Source: an uncultured Bradyrhizobium sp. (GTDB taxonomy: Bacteria; Pseudomonadota; Alphaproteobacteria; Rhizobiales; Xanthobacteraceae). Taken from it: DNA of 64,000 bases. The translations under genes were made by a program, and so were the position numbers. Positions within the stretch are counted from its first letter, which is position 1. Each line of letters starts with the position of its first letter. The notes under the pieces were generated by a model. It did no database searches. It was not told the origin of the DNA and saw only the letters and a list, made by a program, of their open reading frames with translations. Of the stretch, positions 27,858 to 37,481 are shown in pieces. The stretch is from the NCBI RefSeq assembly GCF_936928535.1, contig NZ_CAKZHY010000166.1, positions 39,756 through 103,755 of the forward strand, read 5' to 3'.

Positions 27858-30800
27858 GTGGCGACAAGAATGTCACCTATCCCAGGGCTCTCGGGATACG
27901 TCCTCCTGCCCCTGCGCGAGAGCGCGGACTTCACGCTCTACCGCGGCCGAAAGCACGACGACTCCTCGCCGGTCCTAGCTATTGCACTTGTTGAGCCCCC
28001 ACCGCCTCAGAGCATGAGGCGGCTCATGCACGAATACTCGCTGGCAGCCGAACTCGATCCCGCTTGGGCTGCCAAGCCTCTGGCCATTACTCGTCACGAC
28101 GGTCGGACGATCCTTTTGCTCAAGGACCCTGGCGGGCAGCCGCTCGATCTGATTCTCAAGCGTGACCAAGGGCGACCGCTCGACCTGACTTGCTTCCTCA
28201 GTACCGCCATCGGGTTGGCACGAACACTTGGTCAAGTCCATCAGCAGGGCCTCATACATAAGGATATCAAGCCTGCGAACGCTTTCGTCGACAACGCCTA
28301 CAACGCCTGGCTAACCGGATTCGGAATCGCGTCCCAGATTCCGCGCGAGCGCCAGTCGCCCGAAGCTCCTGAGCTTATCGCGGGAACTCTCGCATACATG
28401 GCGCCCGAGCAGACGGGACGAATGAATCGATCGATCGATTCTCGGAGCGATCTCTACTCGCTTGGAGTGACGTTCTACGAAATGCTTACCGGGAGCCTTC
28501 CATTCCTGGCCTCGGACCCGATGGAATGGGTGCACTGCCACATCGCCCAACAACCCCCCGCGCCCAGCGAGCGCGTTGGCACCGTGCCGGTCTCAGTATC
28601 TGCGATCACGATGAAGTTGCTCTCCAAGACGGCGGAGGAACGGTATCAGACAGCGGCCGGAGTCGAGAGCGATCTTCGGCACTGCCTGACACAATGGCAG
28701 TCCCAGCGACGGATCGATGACTTCACTCCTGGCGCTCGAGACGTCCCGGATCGCCTTAGGGTTCCGGAAAAGCTGTATGGGAGAGACCGGGAGGTTGACC
28801 GCCTGCTTAACGCCTTCGACCGCATCGTGGGCGGTGGCCGGGCGGAACTGGTGCTGGTCTCTGGACATTCTGGCATCGGCAAATCCGCGGTCGTCAACGA
28901 GCTCCACAAATCGCTCGTACCGCCGCGCGGCTTGTTTGCATCGGGCAAATCCGAACGTGACAAGCGCGACATTCCGCATGCCCCGTTAGCCCAGGCGCTT
29001 CAGGGCCTGGTCCAGGGGCTCCTCTGCCAAAGTGAGGAAGACCTTCGCAAATGGCGGAACATACTCCGCGAGGCGCTGGATGCGAACGGACTTCTCCTTG
29101 TCGATCTCGTTCCTGAATTGACGCATGTCATTGGCGAGCAGCCGCCAGTGCCTGAATTGCCGCCGCAGGAGGCGCAAAAACGTTTTCAAACTGTACTTCG
29201 ACGCTTCATCAGCGTGTTCGCGCGGACTGAGCATCCCCTCGCCCTGTTCCTAGATGACATGCAATGGCTCGATGTCGCAACACTTGACCTCCTCCAAGAT
29301 CTGTTGACGCACATCGATTTGCGGCACTTGCTGGTTATTGGTGCGTATCGCGACAACGAGGTCAATGCCACCCATCCTTTGGTACGGAAGCTAGACGCGA
29401 TCCGTCAGGCCGGAGCGGCGGTGCAGGACGTCGTTCTCACGCCACTCAGTCGCGGCGATCTAGGTAGACTGCTAGCAGACACGCTTCAATGCCAACTGGA
29501 GCGTGCCGCGCCGCTGGCGGATTTGATTCACGAGAAGACCACTGGGAATCCGTACTTCGCGATCCAGTTCATTTCTACTCTGGTGGATGAACGGCTCCTG
29601 ACGTTTGATTACAGCGCGCGGCGTTGGGTATGGGATTTGCGTCGCATCCGTGCCAAAGGCTTCACGGATAATGTCGCAGAGCTGATGATTGAGAAGTTGA
29701 AGCGCCTTCAGCCCGCAACGCAGAAGGTACTCCAGGAGCTCGCCTGCCTGGGCAACACCGCGGATTTCGAGATGCTCCGGATAGGCTATCAAGGCTCGCT
29801 CGAGAGCATGCACGACCGTCTCTTGGAGGCCGTGCGATTAGGCCTCATTTTTCGTGCGGATAATTCCTATGGATTCACGCACGATCGCGTCCAGGAAGCA
29901 GCCTATTCGCTTATACCGACGGATCTGCGTGGCGAGGCTCATCTTCGGATGGGAATGCTCCTCGCCAAGCACACGCCCACTGAAAAACGTGAAGAAGCGA
30001 TTTTTGAGATCGTCAACCAACTCAATCGGGGCTCTCATCTCATCACCTCTTTAGATGACCGGGAACGCATCGCAGAACTCAATTTGATCGCCGGCCGGCG
30101 TGCGAAGCTCTCGACGGCCTACGACTCAGCACTCAAATATCTGAGAGCCGGCAGATCCCTTCTTTCAGATGAGACTTGGGAACGAAATCACCGGCTGATT
30201 TACTCAATCGAGTATCTTACAGCCGAGTGCGAGCTGCTGGCCGTCACCGTTGGCCTCGCAGCTGGGGATCCGCTCGAGGAAGTGCAAAAGGAGTGCGAGA
30301 ACGGCTTGGCATTTGCCAGGCGGGTGCGTTTTGGCCTGGTCGTAGAACGCTGCGGAGCTCAACTCGGTCTGATCCTCACCTTGCGCGGGTTGACTGCACA
30401 GTTCGGACGTCTGGATCATGAGGGATACAGCGAAGTGGATACTGAGCACCGCTTGGCTAGCAGCCCCGATCTACTGCTCGCTGAGTTCCATTATTGGACG
30501 CGAAAGCTGCAGGCACATTTTTTTTCCGGAGACCTTGCAGCGGCGGTCGACGCCTCGCTGCACGCGGAGCCTCTCCTTTGGACGTCGGCGGCGACTTTCG
30601 AGTTAGCGGAGTATCGATTCTATGGTGCGTTGGTGCACGCGGCGGTCTGCGGTCACGCTACACTGGAGCAGAGATCGTTGCATTTCGATTCTGTTCTGGA
30701 CCATCACCGACAGCTCCAAGCGTGGGCGGAGGTCGACCCCGACACTTTTGAAGACCGCGCTGCCTTGGTCGCCGCCGAAATCGCCCGCATCGAAGGCCGG

Positions 30801-32714
30801 TTGCTGAACGCTCAGGAGCTGTACGACCAGGCCATCCGCGAGGCTCAAAAATACGGGTTCGTACACAACCAGGCAATTACCAACGAGATTGCTGCGCGCT
30901 TCTACGCAGAGCGCGGCCAAGAGGAGATTGCGACCACCTATCTGCGGGCGGCGCGGGCCTGCTATCTCCGCTGGGGCGCCGACGGAAAAGTTCGCCAACT
31001 CGAGGAGCTTCATCCACATCTCAAAGTGGACAAGTCAATCTCGGGTTTCACGGCGACGATGGTAACACCCAACGAGCAGCTTGATTTAGCTACCGTTATC
31101 AGAGTCTCGGAAGCGGTGTCCGGGGAGATTGTTTTCGAAAAACTAATCGACACGCTCTTAAGTCTGGCAATCGAACATGCGGGAGCCGATCGAGGTGTCT
31201 TAATTCTGCCGCGAGCCGGCAACTTTGAAATTGAAGCAGAGGCTACAACGAGCAACGGCACCGTAAACGTTACCCTGAAACGGGCACGCGTCACGGCCGC
31301 GGATCTGCCGACGTCTGTGTTTCACTACGTCCTTCGGACTAAAGAAAGTGTTCTCCTGCACGATGCTTCAGGTCAGAGCTCGTTTTCGACTGATGTTTAT
31401 GTTCGCGACCGCTGCTCACGTTCGGTGCTCTGTCTTCCGATACTGAAGCAGACCAGGTTAGTCGGCATACTGTATCTGGAGAACAACCTCGCGACTGGCG
31501 CGTTTACTCCTGCCCGAATGGTGGTCCTCACACTACTTGCTTCCCAAGCCGCTATCTCAATTGAGAACGCAGGCCTCTACCGCGAGCTAGCAGAGCGGGA
31601 AGCCAGGATTCGACGACTGGTGGACGCCAATATCATCGGTATTTTCGTTTGGGATCTTGAGGGCAGAATCATCGATGCAAATGACGCCTTTCTCCGCATT
31701 GTCGGATATGACCGCAACGATCTCATCTCCGGTCGACTGCGCTGGCGGGATATGACGCCCACCGAATGGCGTGATGCCGACGACCGACGAGTGGCGGAGC
31801 TGGAAGCGACCGGAACCGCCCCCCCCTATGAGAAGGAGTACCTCCAGAAGAGTGGCGGTCGGGTGCCAGTACTGGTCGGGGCAGCGACGCTCGGTGAGCC
31901 ACATGATCAGGGCGTTGCCTTCGTGATCGACTTAACCGAGCGCAAGCGCGCAGAGGAGGAAATGCGCGAGAGCGAGCGACGTTACACTGAGATGCAGATG
32001 GAGCTTGTGCACGCGAATCGTGTCGCAACAATGGGCCACCTGTCCGCCTCGATTGCCCATGAAGTTAACCAGCCAATCGGGGCGACACTAAACAATGCTT
32101 CCGCCGCGTTGCGCTGGTTGAGTAAAGAACCAGCGGACCTGGAGAACGCTCGGCAGGCCCTCAACCGGATCTTTGAAAATGGCAACCGTCTCGGCGAAGT
32201 TGTCGGCCGCATGCGCGCTCTCTTCAAGAAAGCGCCTCTCCGGTGCGAAGCCGTGGACATCAACGCGGCAATCTTGGAGGTCATCGCTCTGACCCATGGT
32301 GAAGCCAAGAAGAATGGCATTTCAGTGCAGTCACACCTGGCGAACGGCTTGCCGCTCGTTCAAGGGGATCGGGTGCAGGTGCAACAGGTGATCATGAACC
32401 TGATCATCAACGCGATCGAAGCCATGAGCTCGGTCTGTGAGGAGATGCGAGGACTGGTGATCACCACTAGTAAAAGTGAACCGGATGGCGTGCTTGTCGA
32501 GGTCCAGGACTCGGGTCCGGGTCTGAGTTCTGTGGACCTTGAGCGCGTCTTCGAGGCGTTCAATTCGACCAAGCCCAGTGGCTTAGGGATGGGACTATCG
32601 ATCTGCCGCACCATCGTCGAAGCGCACGGGGGACGACTGTGGGCCGCCGCCGCCGATCCTCGGGGAGCAGTTTTTCGATTTACGCTGCCCTCAAAGTCAG
32701 ATCGAGCGGCGTGA
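27858..32714 (+). CDS. Giant protein kinase-like / AAA ATPase / GAF / PAS / sensor histidine kinase
   Basis: Protein of 1618 residues. Domains in order: Ser/Thr kinase-like (about 10-285), AAA/NACHT-type ATPase (about 305-560; Walker A GHSGIGKS, Walker B LALFLDDMQWLD), helical repeat region (about 600-1060), GAF (about 1090-1245), PAS (about 1253-1375), histidine kinase (about 1395-1618; H-box SASIAHEVNQPIGATLNNAS, N-box NLIINAIEAM, DSGPGL, GLGMGLSICRTIVEAHGG). The kinase-like domain keeps HKDIKPAN and MAPEQ, but DFG reads GFG and the beta-3 lysine is missing (VLAIALVEP), so it is probably a pseudokinase. Start is GTG 27858. No cognate regulator is adjacent. Confidence 0.93.
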   Translation: MATRMSPIPGLSGYVLLPLRESADFTLYRGRKHDDSSPVLAIALVEPPPPQSMRRLMHEYSLAAELDPAWAAKPLAITRHDGRTILLLKDPGGQPLDLILKRDQGRPLDLTCFLSTAIGLARTLGQVHQQGLIHKDIKPANAFVDNAYNAWLTGFGIASQIPRERQSPEAPELIAGTLAYMAPEQTGRMNRSIDSRSDLYSLGVTFYEMLTGSLPFLASDPMEWVHCHIAQQPPAPSERVGTVPVSVSAITMKLLSKTAEERYQTAAGVESDLRHCLTQWQSQRRIDDFTPGARDVPDRLRVPEKLYGRDREVDRLLNAFDRIVGGGRAELVLVSGHSGIGKSAVVNELHKSLVPPRGLFASGKSERDKRDIPHAPLAQALQGLVQGLLCQSEEDLRKWRNILREALDANGLLLVDLVPELTHVIGEQPPVPELPPQEAQKRFQTVLRRFISVFARTEHPLALFLDDMQWLDVATLDLLQDLLTHIDLRHLLVIGAYRDNEVNATHPLVRKLDAIRQAGAAVQDVVLTPLSRGDLGRLLADTLQCQLERAAPLADLIHEKTTGNPYFAIQFISTLVDERLLTFDYSARRWVWDLRRIRAKGFTDNVAELMIEKLKRLQPATQKVLQELACLGNTADFEMLRIGYQGSLESMHDRLLEAVRLGLIFRADNSYGFTHDRVQEAAYSLIPTDLRGEAHLRMGMLLAKHTPTEKREEAIFEIVNQLNRGSHLITSLDDRERIAELNLIAGRRAKLSTAYDSALKYLRAGRSLLSDETWERNHRLIYSIEYLTAECELLAVTVGLAAGDPLEEVQKECENGLAFARRVRFGLVVERCGAQLGLILTLRGLTAQFGRLDHEGYSEVDTEHRLASSPDLLLAEFHYWTRKLQAHFFSGDLAAAVDASLHAEPLLWTSAATFELAEYRFYGALVHAAVCGHATLEQRSLHFDSVLDHHRQLQAWAEVDPDTFEDRAALVAAEIARIEGRLLNAQELYDQAIREAQKYGFVHNQAITNEIAARFYAERGQEEIATTYLRAARACYLRWGADGKVRQLEELHPHLKVDKSISGFTATMVTPNEQLDLATVIRVSEAVSGEIVFEKLIDTLLSLAIEHAGADRGVLILPRAGNFEIEAEATTSNGTVNVTLKRARVTAADLPTSVFHYVLRTKESVLLHDASGQSSFSTDVYVRDRCSRSVLCLPILKQTRLVGILYLENNLATGAFTPARMVVLTLLASQAAISIENAGLYRELAEREARIRRLVDANIIGIFVWDLEGRIIDANDAFLRIVGYDRNDLISGRLRWRDMTPTEWRDADDRRVAELEATGTAPPYEKEYLQKSGGRVPVLVGAATLGEPHDQGVAFVIDLTERKRAEEEMRESERRYTEMQMELVHANRVATMGHLSASIAHEVNQPIGATLNNASAALRWLSKEPADLENARQALNRIFENGNRLGEVVGRMRALFKKAPLRCEAVDINAAILEVIALTHGEAKKNGISVQSHLANGLPLVQGDRVQVQQVIMNLIINAIEAMSSVCEEMRGLVITTSKSEPDGVLVEVQDSGPGLSSVDLERVFEAFNSTKPSGLGMGLSICRTIVEAHGGRLWAAAADPRGAVFRFTLPSKSDRAA

Positions 32715-33772
32715 ACCGGCAACAAGAGGCCTGTCTCGTTGATGTGATCTCGTTTCGAGCGCTCTCCGTCGCCCCGGCGACAGAGTCGCACCAACTATCA
32801 ACCTCGCCCGCTCAGCAAGCTTGGTGCAATAGCGGATTTTGCCTTTACAAGCCTGCCTTGCACTAAAGCTCAAAATCGCTCCGCCCTCGACTACCGACCT
32901 GACTTCCAAAAGACCGCGGATTGTTTGAGCAATTGGATGAGCCCTGGTTGGTGACGCTATTGCGGGAGTGGGTACGCCAGGACGCGAGCACCATGGAATA
33001 GAAACTCGACAAACCCGCAAGAATGATAACGCTGTAGCAAGAACTGCGCTTAACGCCGCGACCAAGCCGCTCTATCTATTGCTAGCAAGAACACCCAACA
33101 CCGCGATGGTACGGACAACCTCGATGTGCACCATGTTAACATCTCAAACTCGTCTGCGGTCGCCGTTGTGACCGTCCAGAACGCCAAGTGCTATGACCAC
33201 CCCACTAGCCTGCTGCGCTTTAAATCAGCAGGAACGACGCTCGGGCCGCCACACTAAAGCTAGAGAAATGAAATGCGCGACTGCGGAGTTTCCAGGCGAA
33301 AATGACGTTTGATCCTGCCCTATCCAGTGTTGCCGAACGACCCCGCTGCTTGGCATCGCTCAAAGAGTCCGCCGGGAAGCGTACTATAGAAATCACAAAC
33401 GTCCCCGGCCACTGGCGCGTCGCGGATTCCACGCGACGCACTGACGTCAACTAACCAAGCATTCGATGGGTTTAAAGAGGCGCGATCTAAGGTCGCCATC
33501 GACACATCTAGATTGGATCGAGGCATGCACAGTCTGTACGATCGAACGCGTTTTTCGGACTCGCGGATTAGGCTGATGTCAACGTCCGCGACGTTGGCCG
33601 AAAGCAACGTCAGCGAGAACACTTTTGCCAATACTCAGGTCGAGACTTCCAGGCCGGCGCACATCATCTGCTTTGTAGGAAGCTCCACGACAGCCCCTTT
33701 GACCGTCTCCCCTCCCAACCATGGCAACGAACTAGAATGGTTCGGACCATGGCAACTCCTTCTGGTGTGAGC
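32715..33772. other. Intergenic, no gene seen
   Basis: About 1 kb before the LysR gene. Just upstream of that gene are a direct repeat ACCATGGCAAC (33718-33728 and 33747-33757) and, between the copies, CTAGAATGGTTCGGA (33732-33746). No supported open frame. Confidence 0.45.
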
Positions 33773-34849
33773 ATGCATCTGCAATTTCATCAGGTGCGAT
33801 ATTTCTTGGCCCTCGCGAGGACGCTCAATTTTACGCAGGCTGCTAAGCAATGTAATGTAACCCAGCCGGCACTGACAAAGGCGGTCCACAAGCTTGAAGA
33901 GGAACTCGGCGGTGCGTTGATTCACCGTGAGCGTCGCTTCACTCAGCTCACCGAGTTGGGCAAGATAATTCTACCCACGCTAGAGGAGGTATTTGTCGCC
34001 GCAGAGGCCGTGAGCCTTCAGGCGCGAAGCTATCAAAAGAAGGCAATTGCCCGACTCAAGATTGGGCTAGCGCCCTCAATTTCCGCCGCGCTGATCACGG
34101 AATTGCTCCTCGAACTCGCCAGGATCATCCCTGAACTGAGATTCGATTTACGCGAAGCCGGTGGCGACGAACTCGTTGCGTTGCTTTTAGATGGCGAAAT
34201 TCATGCGGCCCTCGTCGGCGAGGCTGTGGAGCTACCTGAGAGAATCGACCATTGGCCGCTCTTCCAAGAACGTTACGTACTTGTCCTGTCTCGAGAACAT
34301 GCGATGACGAGGAGAACCGCTATCTCCATCCAAGACTTGCGCGACGTGGTATTTCTCGAAAGGCTCGGATGTGACGTCGTGGGCCGTTTCATGCGGGAGT
34401 GTTTTGTCGACCATCCTGGCCCTAAGGTCGTACACACCAGTGATCAGGAAAGGCATCTTCAGCAAATGGCATCCGCAGGGTTCGGAGCCATCTTGGCCCC
34501 AGAGCATGCTCCTAGGCTGCCGTCGCTCGCTGCAATTCCGATTGAGGGCGACCCAGTTCGGCGTGAGGTGCGGCTCTTGGCCGTGGCGGGGAGGCAATAT
34601 TCGCCGGCACTTGACGCGTTTATTAAGATTGTGCGTACTCGCGACTGGACGAGTGCACTGGAAAACCTCCGAAACGCATCTGCCGCTGCCTCAAACAACG
34701 ACAACATCCGTAACGCTGGTCCGCAACATGGAGACTCCTTATTTGAGCCACGAATCCGGGGCGATCGCCCAAACGATTGTGAAGCAACTCGGAGCGAAGC
34801 TCTGGAAGCGCGGCCATCCCGCCAACCGCACTCAATAGAGCGGCGGTGA
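33773..34849 (+). CDS. LysR-family regulator with OxyR-like cysteine pair
   Basis: LysR-type regulator of 358 residues. N-terminal winged helix (LQFHQVRYFLALARTLNFTQ and NVTQPALTKAVHKLEEELGG), then a periplasmic-binding-like effector domain. Cys200 and Cys210 occur in the segment around RLGCDVVGRFMRECF; E. coli OxyR uses C199 and C208 at the corresponding distance from the N-terminus. The last 50 or so residues (after NDNIRNAG) exceed normal LysR length and look like read-on. ATG 33773 gives the usual LysR start; a GTG lies two codons upstream. It lies within the operator-rich segment and is the candidate regulator, which is inference. Confidence 0.85.
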   Translation: MHLQFHQVRYFLALARTLNFTQAAKQCNVTQPALTKAVHKLEEELGGALIHRERRFTQLTELGKIILPTLEEVFVAAEAVSLQARSYQKKAIARLKIGLAPSISAALITELLLELARIIPELRFDLREAGGDELVALLLDGEIHAALVGEAVELPERIDHWPLFQERYVLVLSREHAMTRRTAISIQDLRDVVFLERLGCDVVGRFMRECFVDHPGPKVVHTSDQERHLQQMASAGFGAILAPEHAPRLPSLAAIPIEGDPVRREVRLLAVAGRQYSPALDAFIKIVRTRDWTSALENLRNASAAASNNDNIRNAGPQHGDSLFEPRIRGDRPNDCEATRSEALEARPSRQPHSIERR

Positions 34850-34923
34850 CTGCTCGTGAGATGCGCAGTATGGCCTTGGCAGTCGCGATCACGATCTTCG
34901 GTCAGCGGCTAAGAAGTCGTCCG

Positions 34924-36276
34924 TTAAGAAACCGATTTGAGCGGTGAGCGGTCGCTGGCGGCCGCGATGAAGGTGGTCAGGATCAGGCACCAAAGAGCCC
35001 TCAGCCAGGCGAGGACCCGGCGGAAGTTGTGACCGACGGCGGAGAGGATGACGTTAGCCGCATCGCCGGGGCGGCCTTTGAGGTAGCATCGGCCGAGGTG
35101 ACCATCGGTCTTCAGGTGTCCGATGATGGGCTCGATGGCGGAGCGGCGGCGCAACTCGCGCTTGATGACACCGAAGACGCCGCGCTTCTGGCCGGAGATG
35201 AAGACGCGACGAGGATTTTGCGCGTCGTGGCCGCGGTATCCCTTGTCGACATAGGCCCGCTCGATCGCACAGCCGGTGAGTGTCTCGGTGCGGTCGATGA
35301 CGTCCCGCAAGGTGTGACCATCGTACGGGTTATCGGGTAGCGCCCTGGCGTGCAGCACGAACAGGCCGCCTGGAGCACGGCGGTTGTTGGTGACGATGGA
35401 GGCTTTGACACCGAACTCGTAGGGTGCGGCGGCCTTGCCCTTGCCGATGCACTCGACCTCTGGAGCATGGAAGGAATACAGCTTCCAGCCGCGCTGGCGC
35501 TGCTGCTGCGAGCGGATCTGGGAGGCCCGGCTGAGCGGCAGGGCGAAGGCGTTCTCGAGCACGTCCTGACCTTCGATCTTGCGGCGGATATCGCGGATGA
35601 TCCGGCCCAACCGGCTGCGCAGGACGCGCAACTGCCGCTGATGCCGCTTGAATTGCTTGGCGTGGGCGTAGCGTCCCGCCATCATCGCCGCGGTCTTGGC
35701 AATGCGAAGATAGGACTGCCGCAGCTTGACCCCGTGCTTCCTCGCCAGGCGGTTGAGCCCCTTGATTGCCGCGTGCAGCAGCTTGGCATCGGTCGGGAAG
35801 GTGATGGCCTTCGGCTGCACGGTGGTATCGACCGTGACCCGCTTGAGGTCCTGGCTGCGCAACGCGCCGGCCTCGTGCGCCACCCGCAGGCTCTCGGCCA
35901 GCAACAGCTCCAGCTTGTCGCCAAGCCGCTTGCGCCAGTGGCTCAGGTCGGAGCGCTCATGCGGGAACGCGTGCTGAAAGAACTCTTCGCCGGTGAAGTA
36001 CTGGAAATACGGGTCGTGGGCCCAGCGCTCGCACACCCCCTCATCGGACAGGCCGTAAATGTGCTTGAGCAGCAAGAGCCCGATCATGAAGCGGGTCGCG
36101 ATGCCCGGCCGACCGTTCTCGCTGTAGAGCGGCGCGATCTCGCCGTCGATCCAGTCCCAGTCGACCTTGCCGGCGAGCTGAACCAGTTCGTGCTTCATGT
36201 TGATGATCTGGTCCAGCCTGGCCCGGAACAGATCGCCCGATCCCGTCGCTTTGGGCTTCTTCGGTCGCATCGCCAC
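34924..36276 (-). CDS. IS5-family transposase
   Basis: Intact transposase of 450 residues. DDE residues are visible as Asp in RVTVDTTVQ, Asp in AYVDKGYRGHD and Glu in RSAIEPIIGHLK. The N-terminal part (DLFRARLDQIINMKHELVQL, then SENGRPGIATRFMIGLLLLK) is typical of IS5/IS1182-like elements. The stop codon TAA lies in the flanking TTAA target repeat rather than in the element itself. A long open frame on the opposite strand is a shadow. Confidence 0.93.
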   Translation of the reverse strand: MAMRPKKPKATGSGDLFRARLDQIINMKHELVQLAGKVDWDWIDGEIAPLYSENGRPGIATRFMIGLLLLKHIYGLSDEGVCERWAHDPYFQYFTGEEFFQHAFPHERSDLSHWRKRLGDKLELLLAESLRVAHEAGALRSQDLKRVTVDTTVQPKAITFPTDAKLLHAAIKGLNRLARKHGVKLRQSYLRIAKTAAMMAGRYAHAKQFKRHQRQLRVLRSRLGRIIRDIRRKIEGQDVLENAFALPLSRASQIRSQQQRQRGWKLYSFHAPEVECIGKGKAAAPYEFGVKASIVTNNRRAPGGLFVLHARALPDNPYDGHTLRDVIDRTETLTGCAIERAYVDKGYRGHDAQNPRRVFISGQKRGVFGVIKRELRRRSAIEPIIGHLKTDGHLGRCYLKGRPGDAANVILSAVGHNFRRVLAWLRALWCLILTTFIAAASDRSPLKSVS

Positions 36277-36321
36277 CTCCGATGCGAGGACGGAATCATG
36301 ACTGGCGATTCGATGGAATCC
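34928..36321 (-). mobile_element. IS5-type insertion sequence with TTAA target duplication
   Basis: Element of about 1394 bp carrying one transposase gene. TTAA flanks both sides (34924-34927 and 36322-36325), fitting the YTAR target duplication of IS5-group elements. The ends GAAACCGATTTGAGCG and, inverted, GGATTCCATCGAATCG share only about half their positions, so the exact boundaries are tentative. It inserted between the LysR gene and the second exported-protein gene. Confidence 0.7.
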
Positions 36322-37109
36322 TTAAAACGAAATTCGAAGCATCAAAACCCTGCAATCCCAAAACAGGCAACAACGAATAATGCGATCCCAGCTCAATCGC
36401 TTAGCCGCTCTTCACGGACGACTAAGAATGAAGCCGCTTCTAATAGTCCGATCCTCGGGCCAACCCTCTCAATAGCAGACACATCCCGACTCCATTTATT
36501 TCATGCTTCTAGCTCGAGCAAATCCGCAGCACGTAATGAGGATTAAGTGGCGCCGCTTTCCTCGAACGGCGCTCTAGCCGCTCAGGGCTACATGAAGGCG
36601 CTCCCCAACCAAGCTCGCTTGCACACCGGTCGCATTAAGTCGATGCGGCCTGCGGTGCGACGTGGCGAAGCTAGCGTCGTTCGACGATGCTTTCTTTTTG
36701 GTGGATGCATTTCTAACTATCTGCTGCAATATCATGCACAGACCACTGCTTCGTACATCTCTAGCTCATAGACGATCGCCTAGCTGCGCCCCAGTCGCAT
36801 TTCAGACGATGTGGCATTTCTCACATGGGCTCTGATGCATGGCCGCGAATTTGCTCGCCTTTTTGAAAGAGAGGTTCTTCCGACCTCGGGCCAGTCGCAC
36901 TCTAGTCGGTGTTTGCGTAACCCTCAACAGCAGCACAAAGCGCTAGAACACCAGAACTCTCCGCCGATGCAGATGATGGCAGCCCGACTTTGGGCATTGC
37001 GCAGCCTGGCAATAATGATTGTCTATCGACTTGATTGCGAGAGGTGATTTTCCTCGCCGAGGTTGCAAGGCTAAATTCGTTGGGTGTTCCAAAACGAAAA
37101 GGACTTACC
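36322..37109. other. Intergenic region holding operator copy C
   Basis: About 790 nt with no supported gene. The minus strand at 36764-36780 contains CGATCGTCTAT, the left half of the operator, perhaps a relic of a promoter now separated from its gene by the insertion sequence. The complete copy C is at 37012-37048. Confidence 0.5.
37012..37048 (+). promoter_or_regulatory. OxyR-like four-half-site operator, copy C
   Basis: Half-sites ATAA, CTAT, ATTG and TGAT with 7-nt spacers, starting 98 nt before ATG 37110. The third half-site departs from the ATGG consensus. Confidence 0.72.
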
Positions 37110-37481
37110 ATGAAGACTCAAATCCGCAGCCTCGCGGTTGCGCTTGCAGTTGCCGTTCCTATCGCAGTCGTCGCCACGGCTGACTCGTCGGCAGCGCCGA
37201 TCAATGGCACGTCGATCAAGGCGGGTGTACCTACCGGGACGACGGCGGTGCGCTACCGGGTACGGCGGAGCCACCCCTACCCTCAGCATTGGACCTACCC
37301 CGCTTATTATTCGGGCTGGGGCTATCCCGCCTATGGTTCGTATTGGGGCTATCCGACTGATGAGTCATACGATGCGGCCTACGATTCCGGAAATTACGGG
37401 TCAGGTTGCTTGCCCGGACCTCGTGTCGGCGCATTTGCAACAGCACCCTGGACTGACACCCCGACGTGTGCGCCGTATTAA
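37110..37481 (+). CDS. Small exported Tyr/Gly/Pro-rich protein, same family as 2939
   Basis: Exported protein of 123 residues: signal peptide MKTQIRSLAVALAVAVPIAV, cleavage near SSAAP, then APINGTSIKAGVP as in the 2939 protein. The mature part is rich in Tyr, Trp, Gly and Pro (SGWGYPAYGSYWGYP) and ends in CAPY; two Cys are present. It may be an envelope or surface protein. ATG 37110 has AAAAGGA upstream. Preceded by operator copy C at the same distance as its paralogue. Confidence 0.78.
   Translation: MKTQIRSLAVALAVAVPIAVVATADSSAAPINGTSIKAGVPTGTTAVRYRVRRSHPYPQHWTYPAYYSGWGYPAYGSYWGYPTDESYDAAYDSGNYGSGCLPGPRVGAFATAPWTDTPTCAPY

Noticed and set aside
33025..33060. ATAACGCTGTAGCAA as an operator copy
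   Set aside because: The first half-site matches but the later ones do not, and no gene follows within 700 nt.
35350..36546. Long plus-strand frame of 398 codons
   Set aside because: Antisense shadow of the transposase; low-complexity Leu/Ala/Arg translation without a family.
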